Source of the DNA: an uncultured Pseudomonadota bacterium
Lineage (GTDB): Bacteria > Pseudomonadota > Alphaproteobacteria > RF32 > CAG-239
Reading direction: 5' to 3'
Length of the DNA: 5,463 nt
Assembly (NCBI GenBank): GCA_902795745.1
Contig: CADBMG010000081.1
Coordinates: 1-5,463, forward strand
Translations under genes and position numbers: made by a program
Shown here: piece after piece, positions 1-5,420 of the stretch
How positions within the stretch are numbered: position 1 is the first letter of the stretch
Layout of the letters: each line of letters begins with the position of its first letter
Notes under the pieces: generated by a model
Databases searched by the model: none
What the model was told of the DNA's origin: nothing
Seen by the model: the letters and a program-made list of their open reading frames with translations, nothing else

Positions 1-1
1 T

Positions 2-964
2 GGATGCTATTCGGCATACAGTTGCTCAGATGGTTGTGGCGGGAGCAGAACATGTTCGAGTTACAAGTGTAGCGGTAGTCAAAGATGTTACAATGGTTCA
101 TGCTGCACGCCGTATGGCAATGAAAGCTCATTCTCTTGCTCGGAGAGCTATCCTTGCGGTGACGGTTGCGGCGGAACAAGAACCTGCTATAGGTCAAAAT
201 GTAACAGTAATCAAACCTGCTCGGGAGGCAGATGTGTGAATAATGAAACTTGTCTGGGGTACACATATACATCCAGACAATGCGACAGAAATGGCAATGA
301 TTGCTGTGATCAATGTACTGACAGAAGTTCCTCTAACTATGGCAAATACAAGTGCGATTGTACAGGTTCTTGCCCTAGCAACTGCAGTTCTTTGACATCA
401 TCTTGGAGTCAGCAATGTCGTTCTTGGGGTGGAAGTTTTAGAGGTACTACCTCGACAGTTTATGAAAACAGTTGTCAAGCTGTGTTTGGCAATTGCAATG
501 GGGTCAATTATTTCTGTAATATGTGTACTAGCTCGAGTTCTAGCTCAAGCTCGTCGAGTAGTAGCTCAGGTGGTAGTGATTGTCCTACAACGCAAGTAAC
601 TTTCGGAGTGCATTGTTGTGTTGATTCCGATTGTCGCCCGACAACAGAGCGGTATAGCGACGGCACAACCATACCAAGAAGATGCGACAGTTCGCTGAAA
701 GTGTGCGTCGAGTGTACGGCTGATACAGATTGTAAAGACAGAGATCGTGGAAAATATTGCGCAAGCAATTATGAATGTGTTACACGCGTCACAAGCTCAT
801 CATCAAGCTCCTCATCAAGCTCATCATCCAGTAGTTCCAGTTCTTCATCTGGTGGTAGTAAGTGTAGATGTGATTATTCTGATCAAACATCAGCAAGAAG
901 GGGCTGTCAGGCTCAGGGTAAATCGTTTGAATGGTGTTCCACAGGATGCTATGATTGTATATAG
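2..964 (+). CDS. Cysteine-rich modular protein with polyserine linkers (5' end outside window)
   Basis: Function unknown. The frame is open from the left edge to the TAG at 962-964, giving 320 residues, 45 of them Cys (about 14%). The GTG at 236 is only an internal Val codon: the 78 codons before it carry the same Cys pattern. Order (residue 1 = nt 2): two related Cys repeats (2-35 and 46-79, period 44), a Cys-rich stretch, module A1 starting KCDC (117-175), 13 Ser plus GGS (177-192), a double module with CVDSDC and CTADTDC (205-260), 19 Ser plus GGS (265-286), and a shorter module A2 starting KCRC (287-319), with Ile as last residue. Such Cys density with flexible Ser/Gly linkers is typical of exported, disulfide-bonded proteins, so a surface or secreted role is inferred; any signal peptide would lie left of the window. 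No membrane segment or catalytic motif is visible. A strong terminator follows at 1042-1075. Coding certainty is high, function very low. Confidence 0.88.
   Translation, partial: GCYSAYSCSDGCGGSRTCSSYKCSGSQRCYNGSCCTPYGNESSFSCSESYPCGDGCGGTRTCYRSKCNSNQTCSGGRCVNNETCLGYTYTSRQCDRNGNDCCDQCTDRSSSNYGKYKCDCTGSCPSNCSSLTSSWSQQCRSWGGSFRGTTSTVYENSCQAVFGNCNGVNYFCNMCTSSSSSSSSSSSSSGGSDCPTTQVTFGVHCCVDSDCRPTTERYSDGTTIPRRCDSSLKVCVECTADTDCKDRDRGKYCASNYECVTRVTSSSSSSSSSSSSSSSSSSSGGSKCRCDYSDQTSARRGCQAQGKSFEWCSTGCYDCI
5..238 (+). repeat. Two diverged copies of a 34-residue Cys repeat
   Basis: Residues 2-35 (nt 5-106) and 46-79 (nt 137-238) align without gaps. Shared positions include C-x5-C, DGCGG, RTC, KC, QxC and GxC, so every Cys spacing up to the last few residues is the same. 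The DNA copies have diverged strongly while the Cys positions are kept, which points to selection on the disulfide fold. More copies may lie left of the window, since the first begins almost at the edge. Confidence 0.75.
530..577 (+). repeat. Polyserine linker 1 (13 Ser, then GGS)
   Basis: Thirteen consecutive Ser codons (530-568) are followed by Gly-Gly-Ser. The codons mix both Ser boxes (AGC/AGT and TCA/TCG/TCT), which cannot interconvert by a single silent change. This indicates selection for serine itself rather than a simple DNA repeat. The linker separates module A1 from the DxDC module. Confidence 0.8.
794..859 (+). repeat. Polyserine linker 2 (19 Ser, then GGS) with a 12-bp tandem repeat
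   Basis: Nineteen Ser codons (794-850) are followed by Gly-Gly-Ser, the same ending as linker 1. The first 36 bases are three near-identical 12-bp units of the form AGC TCN TCA TCN (794-805, 806-817, 818-829). The remainder uses mixed AGT/TCC/TCT codons. The tandem units suggest that this linker grew by slippage and that its length may vary between strains. Confidence 0.8.
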
Positions 965-980
965 TTTTTTATAGAAACAG

Positions 981-990
981 AAAGGAGGTG
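981..990 (+). promoter_or_regulatory. Orphan consensus Shine-Dalgarno sequence
   Basis: AAAGGAGGTG matches the anti-Shine-Dalgarno of 16S rRNA over its full length. It lies 16 nt after the stop of the Cys-rich gene. No ATG follows before the terminator: GTG at 988 and CTG at 994 are each followed directly by TAA, and the only ATT-type start is too far away. It may mark a lost downstream gene, or it may be chance. Confidence 0.4.
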
Positions 991-1041
991 TAACTGTAAC
1001 CAAAATTAAAATTAAACCCTTATAATACATACCCTGTAAAG

Positions 1042-1075
1042 AACGAAAGGTTGTTTTTAATCCTTTCGTTTTTTT
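1042..1075 (+). terminator. Rho-independent terminator after the Cys-rich gene
   Basis: A perfect 9-bp stem (AACGAAAGG at 1042-1050, CCTTTCGTT at 1062-1070) with an 11-nt loop runs into a seven-T tract (1069-1075). The T tract is on the + strand, so it terminates rightward transcription, that of the Cys-rich gene ending 77 nt upstream. In the minus direction there is no comparable T tract. Confidence 0.85.
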
Positions 1076-1116
1076 CTACCCTTGCGAGCGAAAGTGGCGG
1101 AAGAAACAAAATAATC

Positions 1117-1151
1117 AGCATTACAAATTCTTAAATATCCGTAGCATTACA
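1117..1151. repeat. Short direct repeat AGCATTACA
   Basis: The 9-mer AGCATTACA occurs at 1117-1125 and 1143-1151, 26 bp apart, in the non-coding stretch between the terminator and the end of the kinase remnant. At this AT content such a repeat may be chance; no function is claimed. Confidence 0.3.
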
Positions 1152-1210
1152 GATATATTAGGATTTTACAGCGCATAAAAATGCATCAAAGAATTGTTCA
1201 GGACTTTTTG

Positions 1211-1657
1211 TTATTTTTTTAAGTCATCTGATGAAATTTCACGAACTTCTGCAACATCATTTTCATCTGCTACATTTATTAAAGGTAATCCGGCAGCCAT
1301 TAAAGCGTATGGGGTGGCATTTTTTTCATTTAAATCTTTTATGTTTACCCAAACTGCTCCTTTTGAATCTAATCCATCACCGGTTACCTTCGGCTTGCCT
1401 TCAATTTCTACATCATATAAAACAGCATTATGTTGCAAGATTCTTTGTTTGGCGATATCCATATCGCAATAAACATTGTGAAAAAGTACATTGTTTGTAA
1501 TTCTTCTGGCGCGGTTGTATGCTTTTTTTCTATCTTGATGCGACCAAAAGCCATAATCCATAATTACGTCGGTTCCGGATTTAACAATTTTTTTCAGCCC
1601 AATCCCATAAATCCGACCATAAGATGAACTGTCGATATATTTATTTCCGCTCAACAA
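1211..1657 (-). pseudogene. C-terminal remnant of a P-loop (AAA_33-like) kinase, P-loop missing
   Basis: The frame codes about 148 residues. GTDVIMDYGFWSHQDR (28-43) is the second conserved block of AAA_33/zeta-type small-molecule kinases (G-x-DVVLD-x-GFW-xxxxR), and R72-ILQ-HN77 matches the family's R-x3-RN lid motif. The helix before it (Y13-GRIYGIGLKKIV) also fits. What normally comes first, the GxxGxGK(S/T) P-loop and some 50-70 residues, is absent. The only possible start nearby is TTG at 1657, inside the last codons of sdaA and with no convincing ribosome binding site; the frame stays open further up through sdaA but holds no ATG there. Without a P-loop it should not bind ATP as the family does, so I read it as a 5'-truncated remnant, probably left by a deletion ending at the sdaA stop. 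It could instead be a translationally coupled short protein, but that is less likely. The family call is from motif recognition only. Confidence 0.6.
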
Positions 1658-3021
1658 GATACATTTGTTGCCAAACCGCCTAAAGAAGTTTCTTTATATG
1701 CACTTTGCAGACTTAATCCTGTTTCATACATTGTTTTTATGATGCTATCAAGACTTACTTTATGCTCTCCTGTGCTTCTATATGCCAAACGGCTGGCATT
1801 GACGGCTTTAATTGCCGCCATAGCATTGCGCTCAATACATGGAATTTGTACCAATCCTTTGACCGGATCACAAGTTAAGCCCAAATTGTGTTCCATTCCG
1901 ATTTCTGCTGCGTTTTCTATTTGGCTGATATTGCCCCCCATAACCGCGCATAAACCGGCAGCAGCCATGGAACAGGCAACTCCCACTTCGCCTTGGCAGC
2001 CGACTTCGGCACCGGAAATAGAGGCGTTGGTGCGATATAAAGAACAAATTGCCGCAGCAGTGGTTAAATAAACTATATCCGCTTGCTCATCATAATACGC
2101 TTTTTTATGCGCGAACCTCTGATAGTAGCGCATAACCGCAGGCATAATTCCCGCCGAGCCCATAGTCGGAGCCGTAACGATTTTACTGCCTGAGGCATTT
2201 TCTTCCGCAACGGCAAAGGCCCACAAGTTTACCCAGTCCAAAATATACAAAGCATCGTCAACATTATTTTCAAAACGTTTTTGCAGATTTTCATACATCT
2301 CAGGTGCACGGCGGCGCAGTTTAATAATCCCAGGCAATATTCCTTGTTTATTGAGCCCGTCGTTGATATTTTGTTGCATAATTTGCGCGATTTTACGCAA
2401 ATAGGTTTTTGTTTCTTCATCAGAGTGAAGAGCTCGTTCGTTAGCTAATACAACCTCGCTTAAGGATAAATTATTGCTTTCACAAATATTTTTTAATTCG
2501 GCAAAACTGGAAAATTGATACGGAACATCAAGCGGTTTACGCTCTATCCTCTGCATAATTTCATCTTTACGGACAATTGTACCGCCGCCAATAGAAAAAT
2601 AAGTTTCTTCCGCTATAACTTTATTATCTTTATCTAAAGCCACAAATTTCATTCCGTTGGAATGTTCTTTTAAGAAGATAGTTTTTTCTAAGATGAAGTT
2701 GGAATTAAAATCAAAATGAATGGGCTTTTCTCCTCGGAGCAGTAACAATTTTTCATCAATAACGCGCCCAATATAGTTTTGATTTAAATCAATCTTATCA
2801 GCACTCAAGTCTAAAAGTCCGTAAACAATGGCATTAAGGGTGCCATGCCCCTCGCCGGTTAATGCCAGTGAACCGTACAAATAAATTTTAACATCATTTA
2901 TTAGGGATATTTTATCATCCAAGCCGTCAACAAAACGCTTAGCCGCTTTCATTGGTCCTACGGTATGTGAACTTGACGGTCCTATACCAACGGAAAAAAT
3001 TTCGGATAAACTGTAATACAT
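1651..3021 (-). CDS. sdaA: L-serine dehydratase (L-serine ammonia-lyase), iron-sulfur, single chain
   Basis: Converts L-serine to pyruvate and ammonia in the cytoplasm using an oxygen-sensitive [4Fe-4S] cluster. The protein has 456 residues, the usual size of the one-polypeptide form. The N-terminal domain has SVGIGPSSSHTVGPM (10-24) and GSLALTGEGHGT (50-61). The catalytic domain has TAPTMGSAG (283-291), SGAEVGCQGEVGVACSMAAAG (336-356), then EHNLGLTCDP and IPCIERNAM. Cys342, Cys384 and Cys395 correspond to the cluster ligands known in the Legionella enzyme (343, 385, 396). The last residue, Cys456, fits the 'tail-in-mouth' cysteine that fills the active site there. I chose ATG at 3021, not the in-frame ATG at 3060: an AGGAG lies 7 nt before it, family members start at this point, and the 3060 start would overlap a candidate promoter. 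The 3' end overlaps the kinase remnant by 7 bp. It appears intact and is probably transcribed alone. Confidence 0.95.
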   Translation of the reverse strand: MYYSLSEIFSVGIGPSSSHTVGPMKAAKRFVDGLDDKISLINDVKIYLYGSLALTGEGHGTLNAIVYGLLDLSADKIDLNQNYIGRVIDEKLLLLRGEKPIHFDFNSNFILEKTIFLKEHSNGMKFVALDKDNKVIAEETYFSIGGGTIVRKDEIMQRIERKPLDVPYQFSSFAELKNICESNNLSLSEVVLANERALHSDEETKTYLRKIAQIMQQNINDGLNKQGILPGIIKLRRRAPEMYENLQKRFENNVDDALYILDWVNLWAFAVAEENASGSKIVTAPTMGSAGIMPAVMRYYQRFAHKKAYYDEQADIVYLTTAAAICSLYRTNASISGAEVGCQGEVGVACSMAAAGLCAVMGGNISQIENAAEIGMEHNLGLTCDPVKGLVQIPCIERNAMAAIKAVNASRLAYRSTGEHKVSLDSIIKTMYETGLSLQSAYKETSLGGLATNVSC

Positions 3022-3028
3022 ATAAAAA

Positions 3029-3033
3029 CTCCT
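3029..3033 (-). promoter_or_regulatory. Ribosome binding site of sdaA (decides the start)
   Basis: AGGAG on the minus strand ends 7 nt before ATG 3021. The alternative ATG at 3060, 13 codons upstream, has no comparable site. This settles the shorter 456-residue product. Confidence 0.75.
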
Positions 3034-3048
3034 CATCAAACCTGTGAA

Positions 3049-3076
3049 ATTATATGCCATTATCTTAAAAAGTAAA
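3049..3076 (-). promoter_or_regulatory. Candidate sigma-70 type promoter of sdaA
   Basis: On the minus strand, TTTACT (3076-3071) and a perfect TATAAT (3054-3049) are separated by 16 bp. Transcription would start around 3042, leaving a leader of about 20 nt that contains the AGGAG site. A second TATAAT (3120-3115) with a weak TTGCAA 19 bp upstream is less convincing. AT-rich background makes -10 matches common. Confidence 0.45.
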
Positions 3077-3093
3077 GACGTTTTATTTGATGT

Positions 3094-3116
3094 AAAAAAT
3101 ATAAATCTTGATTTAT
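3094..3116 (-). terminator. Weak terminator-like hairpin after the acetyltransferase gene
   Basis: In the minus direction ATAAATC and GATTTAT (3116-3110 and 3107-3101) form a 7-bp AT-rich stem around a very tight loop. Six T residues (3099-3094) follow closely. It could end transcripts of the 3251-3868 gene before sdaA, but one G-C pair makes it a weak candidate. The rest of 3061-3250 shows nothing else I can support beyond the sdaA promoter. Confidence 0.3.
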
Positions 3117-3250
3117 TATATCATTTATGGCTCAGAATATTGCAAGTCATGAATGCGAAAAGATTGAGCAAATTCTGCGTTCTTGCGAAATTTTACTCGG
3201 ATAAAAAAAGATACAATCCAATTTATTGCAATGATGCAAAGGTGGCAATT

Positions 3251-3868
3251 TTAACAGTTAAGATATCTTTGTTTCAATCGTCTTAATTTCATAAATACAG
3301 TTTCAATTTTAGAAAAATCTTTTACTTTTTGAGGAGTGTCAAACCAATGTCCTTCTTTGGCCGTTAAGAGAGATGGATTGGAGACCATAGTTAAAGCATG
3401 TTCATTTTGAGGAATGTCACAACAGATAGGAATCAGAGTCATTCCGTTCTGTACTACTCTATCAGCCCCTTCTATCTCATGATAACCGCAACGCTGCCAC
3501 CGAGAAAGCAATTCTTTTTTGCACATACCATAAATTTTATGATATCCTTTTTGCGCAACATAATCAAAACCGTATTGCATAATATTAGCAGAAACATTGG
3601 TCTTTCTGAAATTACGCGTAACAGCCATTCGCTCAAATTTAACAAAATCGGAGAAAAAACGAATGCGCATCGTTCCTATGGGTAGTTTACGATGTCGTTT
3701 TTGAATGTAAGCAACAATATGAGCAGAACAGAAGTCATTTCCGTCAAACTCCTCGTTTTCAGGAATACCCTGCTCTTTTACAAATACCTGCTTCCGAACA
3801 GCTTTAACTGCTTTATACAAATCTTCAGAAGTAGCTAACTCAACTATTATGTCATTATCAGTAATCAT
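3251..3868 (-). CDS. GNAT-family N-acetyltransferase
   Basis: Probably transfers an acetyl group from acetyl-CoA to an unknown amine; cytoplasmic. The protein has 205 residues. VRKQVFVKEQGIPENEEFDG (24-43) is typical of the ElaA/YjcF-like branch of the GNAT fold. A strand PIGTMRIRF (63-71) follows, then KFERMAV (77-83), the usual strand before the CoA loop. That loop reads RNFRKTNVS (85-93) and lacks the glycines of the classical Q/R-xx-G-x-G/A motif, so CoA binding may be altered. RWQRCGYHEIEG near 123-134 matches the family's late 'F..lGF...G' segment. About 55 residues beyond the core form a C-terminal extension I do not recognise. ATG 3868 is forced, because an in-frame TAA lies two codons upstream. 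It has no properly spaced Shine-Dalgarno, and a TATAAT lies 5 nt before it, suggesting a leaderless mRNA. It is divergent from the short LysR gene (95 bp apart), which may regulate it. Substrate unknown. Confidence 0.82.
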   Translation of the reverse strand: MITDNDIIVELATSEDLYKAVKAVRKQVFVKEQGIPENEEFDGNDFCSAHIVAYIQKRHRKLPIGTMRIRFFSDFVKFERMAVTRNFRKTNVSANIMQYGFDYVAQKGYHKIYGMCKKELLSRWQRCGYHEIEGADRVVQNGMTLIPICCDIPQNEHALTMVSNPSLLTAKEGHWFDTPQKVKDFSKIETVFMKLRRLKQRYLNC

Positions 3869-3873
3869 ACCTT

Positions 3874-3879
3874 ATTATA
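3874..3879 (-). promoter_or_regulatory. -10 element of the acetyltransferase gene, predicting a leaderless transcript
   Basis: A perfect TATAAT on the minus strand is separated by only five bases (AAGGT) from ATG 3868, so transcription would start at or next to the A of the start codon. The AAGG in between is too close to the ATG to act as a ribosome binding site. No good -35 is present at 16-18 bp (TCTAAA at 17 bp). Confidence 0.45.
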
Positions 3880-3882
3880 GGG

Positions 3883-3909
3883 TTGACAAGACAAACTTTA
3901 GAATATACT
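3883..3909 (+). promoter_or_regulatory. Candidate promoter of the short LysR gene
   Basis: A consensus TTGACA (3883-3888) is followed after 15 bp by TATACT (3904-3909), or after 17 bp by the poorer TACTAA. The spacing is short, so this is tentative. If used, the leader to ATG 3964 would be about 50 nt. The -35 lies 4 bp from the opposing -10 at 3874-3879, so the two divergent promoters would overlap and compete. Confidence 0.35.
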
Positions 3910-3963
3910 AATTTTATAAATAGGTTATATATTTTGAGTCATAATAAGAAGAGATTTTAAAAA

Positions 3964-4545
3964 ATGAATATAAAAAATTACATCATGCTCATTCGAGGAA
4001 TCCTTTATGTTCAAGAAGTTATCCGCTGTAAATCAATTAATAGAGCTGCGGAAGAAAACAATATCAAAGCGTCTAATTTGAGTATTATCATTAATAATTT
4101 TGAAAAAGAAATCGGAACAAAACTTTTTAAGCGCTCATCTCAAGGCTGTACTCCCACCAAGCAAGGCTACAAAATTGCCGAGCTTGCCCTAGATTTGAAG
4201 GAACAAGTACAAAAAATAAGTAACTGGCATGAAAATACATACCCTAAGAACAGAATATTAAACATATATATCTGTCCTCATATGAAATTGACCGATTGGT
4301 CTGAATTTGAAGAAAATAACCCGACTATAAAACTGAATTTTATAGAAGAAGATATTATGGCAGATATTAAAATCAGCAATACACCGCCGACGAATCCACT
4401 TGAAAAATATACAGAACTGCATATCGGAGATAATCTCAAACAGAAAATATGGATATGTTGCAATGAAAAAAATCCTAAAGCTATGGAATTTTTTGATTTT
4501 ATAGTTGCAAAGTTACTTCTTTTATATGATCAATCAGTGCTTTAA
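3964..4545 (+). CDS. Short LysR-like transcriptional regulator (reduced effector domain)
   Basis: Residues 1-68 are a clear LysR DNA-binding domain: SINRAAEENNIKASNLS (24-40), then NNFEKEIGTKLFKR (44-57) and TPTKQG (63-68), matching the family's 'S..AAe.l..sqs.lS..i..lE..lG..LF.R' pattern. The whole protein has 193 residues against about 300 for normal members. After the linker there is a strand (RILNIYIC), a second (IKLNFIEE), ADIKISNTPP, KQKIWICC, and then PKAMEFFDFI. The last parts resemble the C-terminal segment of the neighbouring LysR (FWIVSHKTG...PKIKALIDHI), as if the central effector subdomain of about 100 residues were missing. It is either a natural reduced regulator that binds DNA without the usual ligand pocket, or the product of an internal in-frame deletion. 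ATG 3964 follows AAGAAGAG at about 10 nt, an acceptable but weak site. It is divergent from the GNAT gene and may control it or itself. The last 47 bp overlap the convergent LysR gene. Confidence 0.8.
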   Translation: MNIKNYIMLIRGILYVQEVIRCKSINRAAEENNIKASNLSIIINNFEKEIGTKLFKRSSQGCTPTKQGYKIAELALDLKEQVQKISNWHENTYPKNRILNIYICPHMKLTDWSEFEENNPTIKLNFIEEDIMADIKISNTPPTNPLEKYTELHIGDNLKQKIWICCNEKNPKAMEFFDFIVAKLLLLYDQSVL

Positions 4546-5377
4546 TTTTAGGAATATCCTGCCCTGTTTTATGTGAAACAATCCAAAATGGGTGGCTGAG
4601 TTCAATATTAATCTGAGATAAATGCATCAAATCTTTTTCTTTTTTTCCGATGGCGATAGGATGAAGAGCAATGCCTATACCGTCACATGTCATCCTAAGC
4701 AGCATTGCAGAAGAATTGGTTGTCGCTACAATGTGCTCTGCACCATCAATAATTTTTTTCCATTGCGGCCATACTTCCGTAAAATTCTCTCGATTGCAAA
4801 TACGGTGATTTTTCTGTAAATCTTTAATATCTCGAGGAAAACCATATTTGGAGAGATATTCCATAGAAGCAAAAAGTCCGAATTTCAGTTCATATCGAGA
4901 AACAATTTCACTGTCGTCAAATTCCGGTTCATCATAAACCACAGCAACGTCTACCGCTGAAAAACTCGGTCGTTCAAGTGAGCATTCAATATCTGTTTTT
5001 ATATCCGGATATTTAGCAACAAAACTGGACAAACAGCTTGAAAGATAGCCGGTTCCCAAACCATCACTTGTCCATAACCGTATCTTTCCGGAAACATTCA
5101 TATCCGAGGCTGTAAAATTTTTAACGTTGTATATAACTTTATCAATATCGCAAGCAATCTTAAAAACTTCCTTGCCATTTTCTGTCAGTTTAACACCATT
5201 ATAATTTCTTTCCAATAATTGACACTGGAGTTTATCTTCCAAACTTTTCAGAGTTTTTGAAAGATTGGATTGTTTCATACCGTTGTTTTCCGCCGTTCCA
5301 TTAATTGTCCCGTTTCTGGCTGTTTCCAAAAAACTCAAAATTTCTCTAGACCAGATAAAATTATCCTTAATCCCCAT
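4499..5377 (-). CDS. LysR-type transcriptional regulator, full length
   Basis: Cytoplasmic DNA-binding regulator of 292 residues, the normal family length. The winged helix-turn-helix covers about 1-68, with NGTAENNGMKQSNLSKTLKSLE (26-47) and LLERNYNGVKLTENG (54-68). A linker helix follows. The effector domain starts near 95 with SGKIRLWTSDGLGTGYL, and contains VDVAVVYDEPEFDD and ELKFGLFAS. It ends with FWIVSHKTG and PKIKALIDHI. All parts appear intact; the ligand and targets are unknown. ATG 5377 is preceded by AGG at 8 nt, a weak ribosome binding site. The gene is convergent with the short LysR and no terminator lies between them. Overall similarity to the short LysR is limited to the fold pattern, so a recent tandem duplication is not supported. 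A 16-bp palindrome lies 28 bp upstream of the start and is a good candidate for autoregulation or for control of a divergent gene beyond the right edge. Confidence 0.92.
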   Translation of the reverse strand: MGIKDNFIWSREILSFLETARNGTINGTAENNGMKQSNLSKTLKSLEDKLQCQLLERNYNGVKLTENGKEVFKIACDIDKVIYNVKNFTASDMNVSGKIRLWTSDGLGTGYLSSCLSSFVAKYPDIKTDIECSLERPSFSAVDVAVVYDEPEFDDSEIVSRYELKFGLFASMEYLSKYGFPRDIKDLQKNHRICNRENFTEVWPQWKKIIDGAEHIVATTNSSAMLLRMTCDGIGIALHPIAIGKKEKDLMHLSQINIELSHPFWIVSHKTGQDIPKIKALIDHIKEVTLQL

Positions 5378-5404
5378 TTTAGATACCTATATGAAATTAG
5401 TTTC

Positions 5405-5420
5405 TTCACAAATTTGTGAA
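5405..5420. promoter_or_regulatory. Perfect 16-bp palindrome, candidate operator
   Basis: TTCACAAA and TTTGTGAA form an uninterrupted inverted repeat with no loop, located 28-43 nt before ATG 5377. Dimeric regulators bind such sites. It does not fit the LysR T-N11-A box cleanly, because the palindrome has even length, so another regulator is possible. A hairpin role is unlikely with no loop. The rest of 5378-5463 is AT-rich with only weak promoter-like hexamers. Confidence 0.5.

Noticed and set aside
236..238. GTG as the start of the Cys-rich protein
   Set aside because: The frame is open for 78 codons upstream with the same Cys repeat; this GTG is the last codon of the second repeat copy.
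30..239. 69-codon + strand ORF at the left edge
   Set aside because: It is a shadow frame of the Cys-rich gene. The frame starting at nt 2 has the periodic Cys pattern and runs on into the rest of the protein.
508..768. Antisense ORF with alternating Leu-Glu residues
   Set aside because: It is the reverse complement of the polyserine linker and neighbouring codons, with no family features.
981..1000. Resemblance of the minus strand to the 3' end of 16S rRNA
   Set aside because: The match is confined to the CACCTCCTTTCT anti-Shine-Dalgarno part, and nothing like 16S rRNA lies upstream of it.
1171..1187. Small inverted repeat GCAT/ATGC as a terminator for the kinase remnant
   Set aside because: The stem is only 4-5 bp and no T tract follows in either direction.
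1194..1627. Several + strand ORFs opposite the kinase remnant
   Set aside because: They are low-complexity shadows rich in Phe and His; the minus strand carries recognisable kinase motifs.
3022..3060. Thirteen-codon N-terminal extension of sdaA
   Set aside because: No ribosome binding site precedes ATG 3060, it overlaps a TATAAT, and the family starts at the MYYSLSEIF segment.
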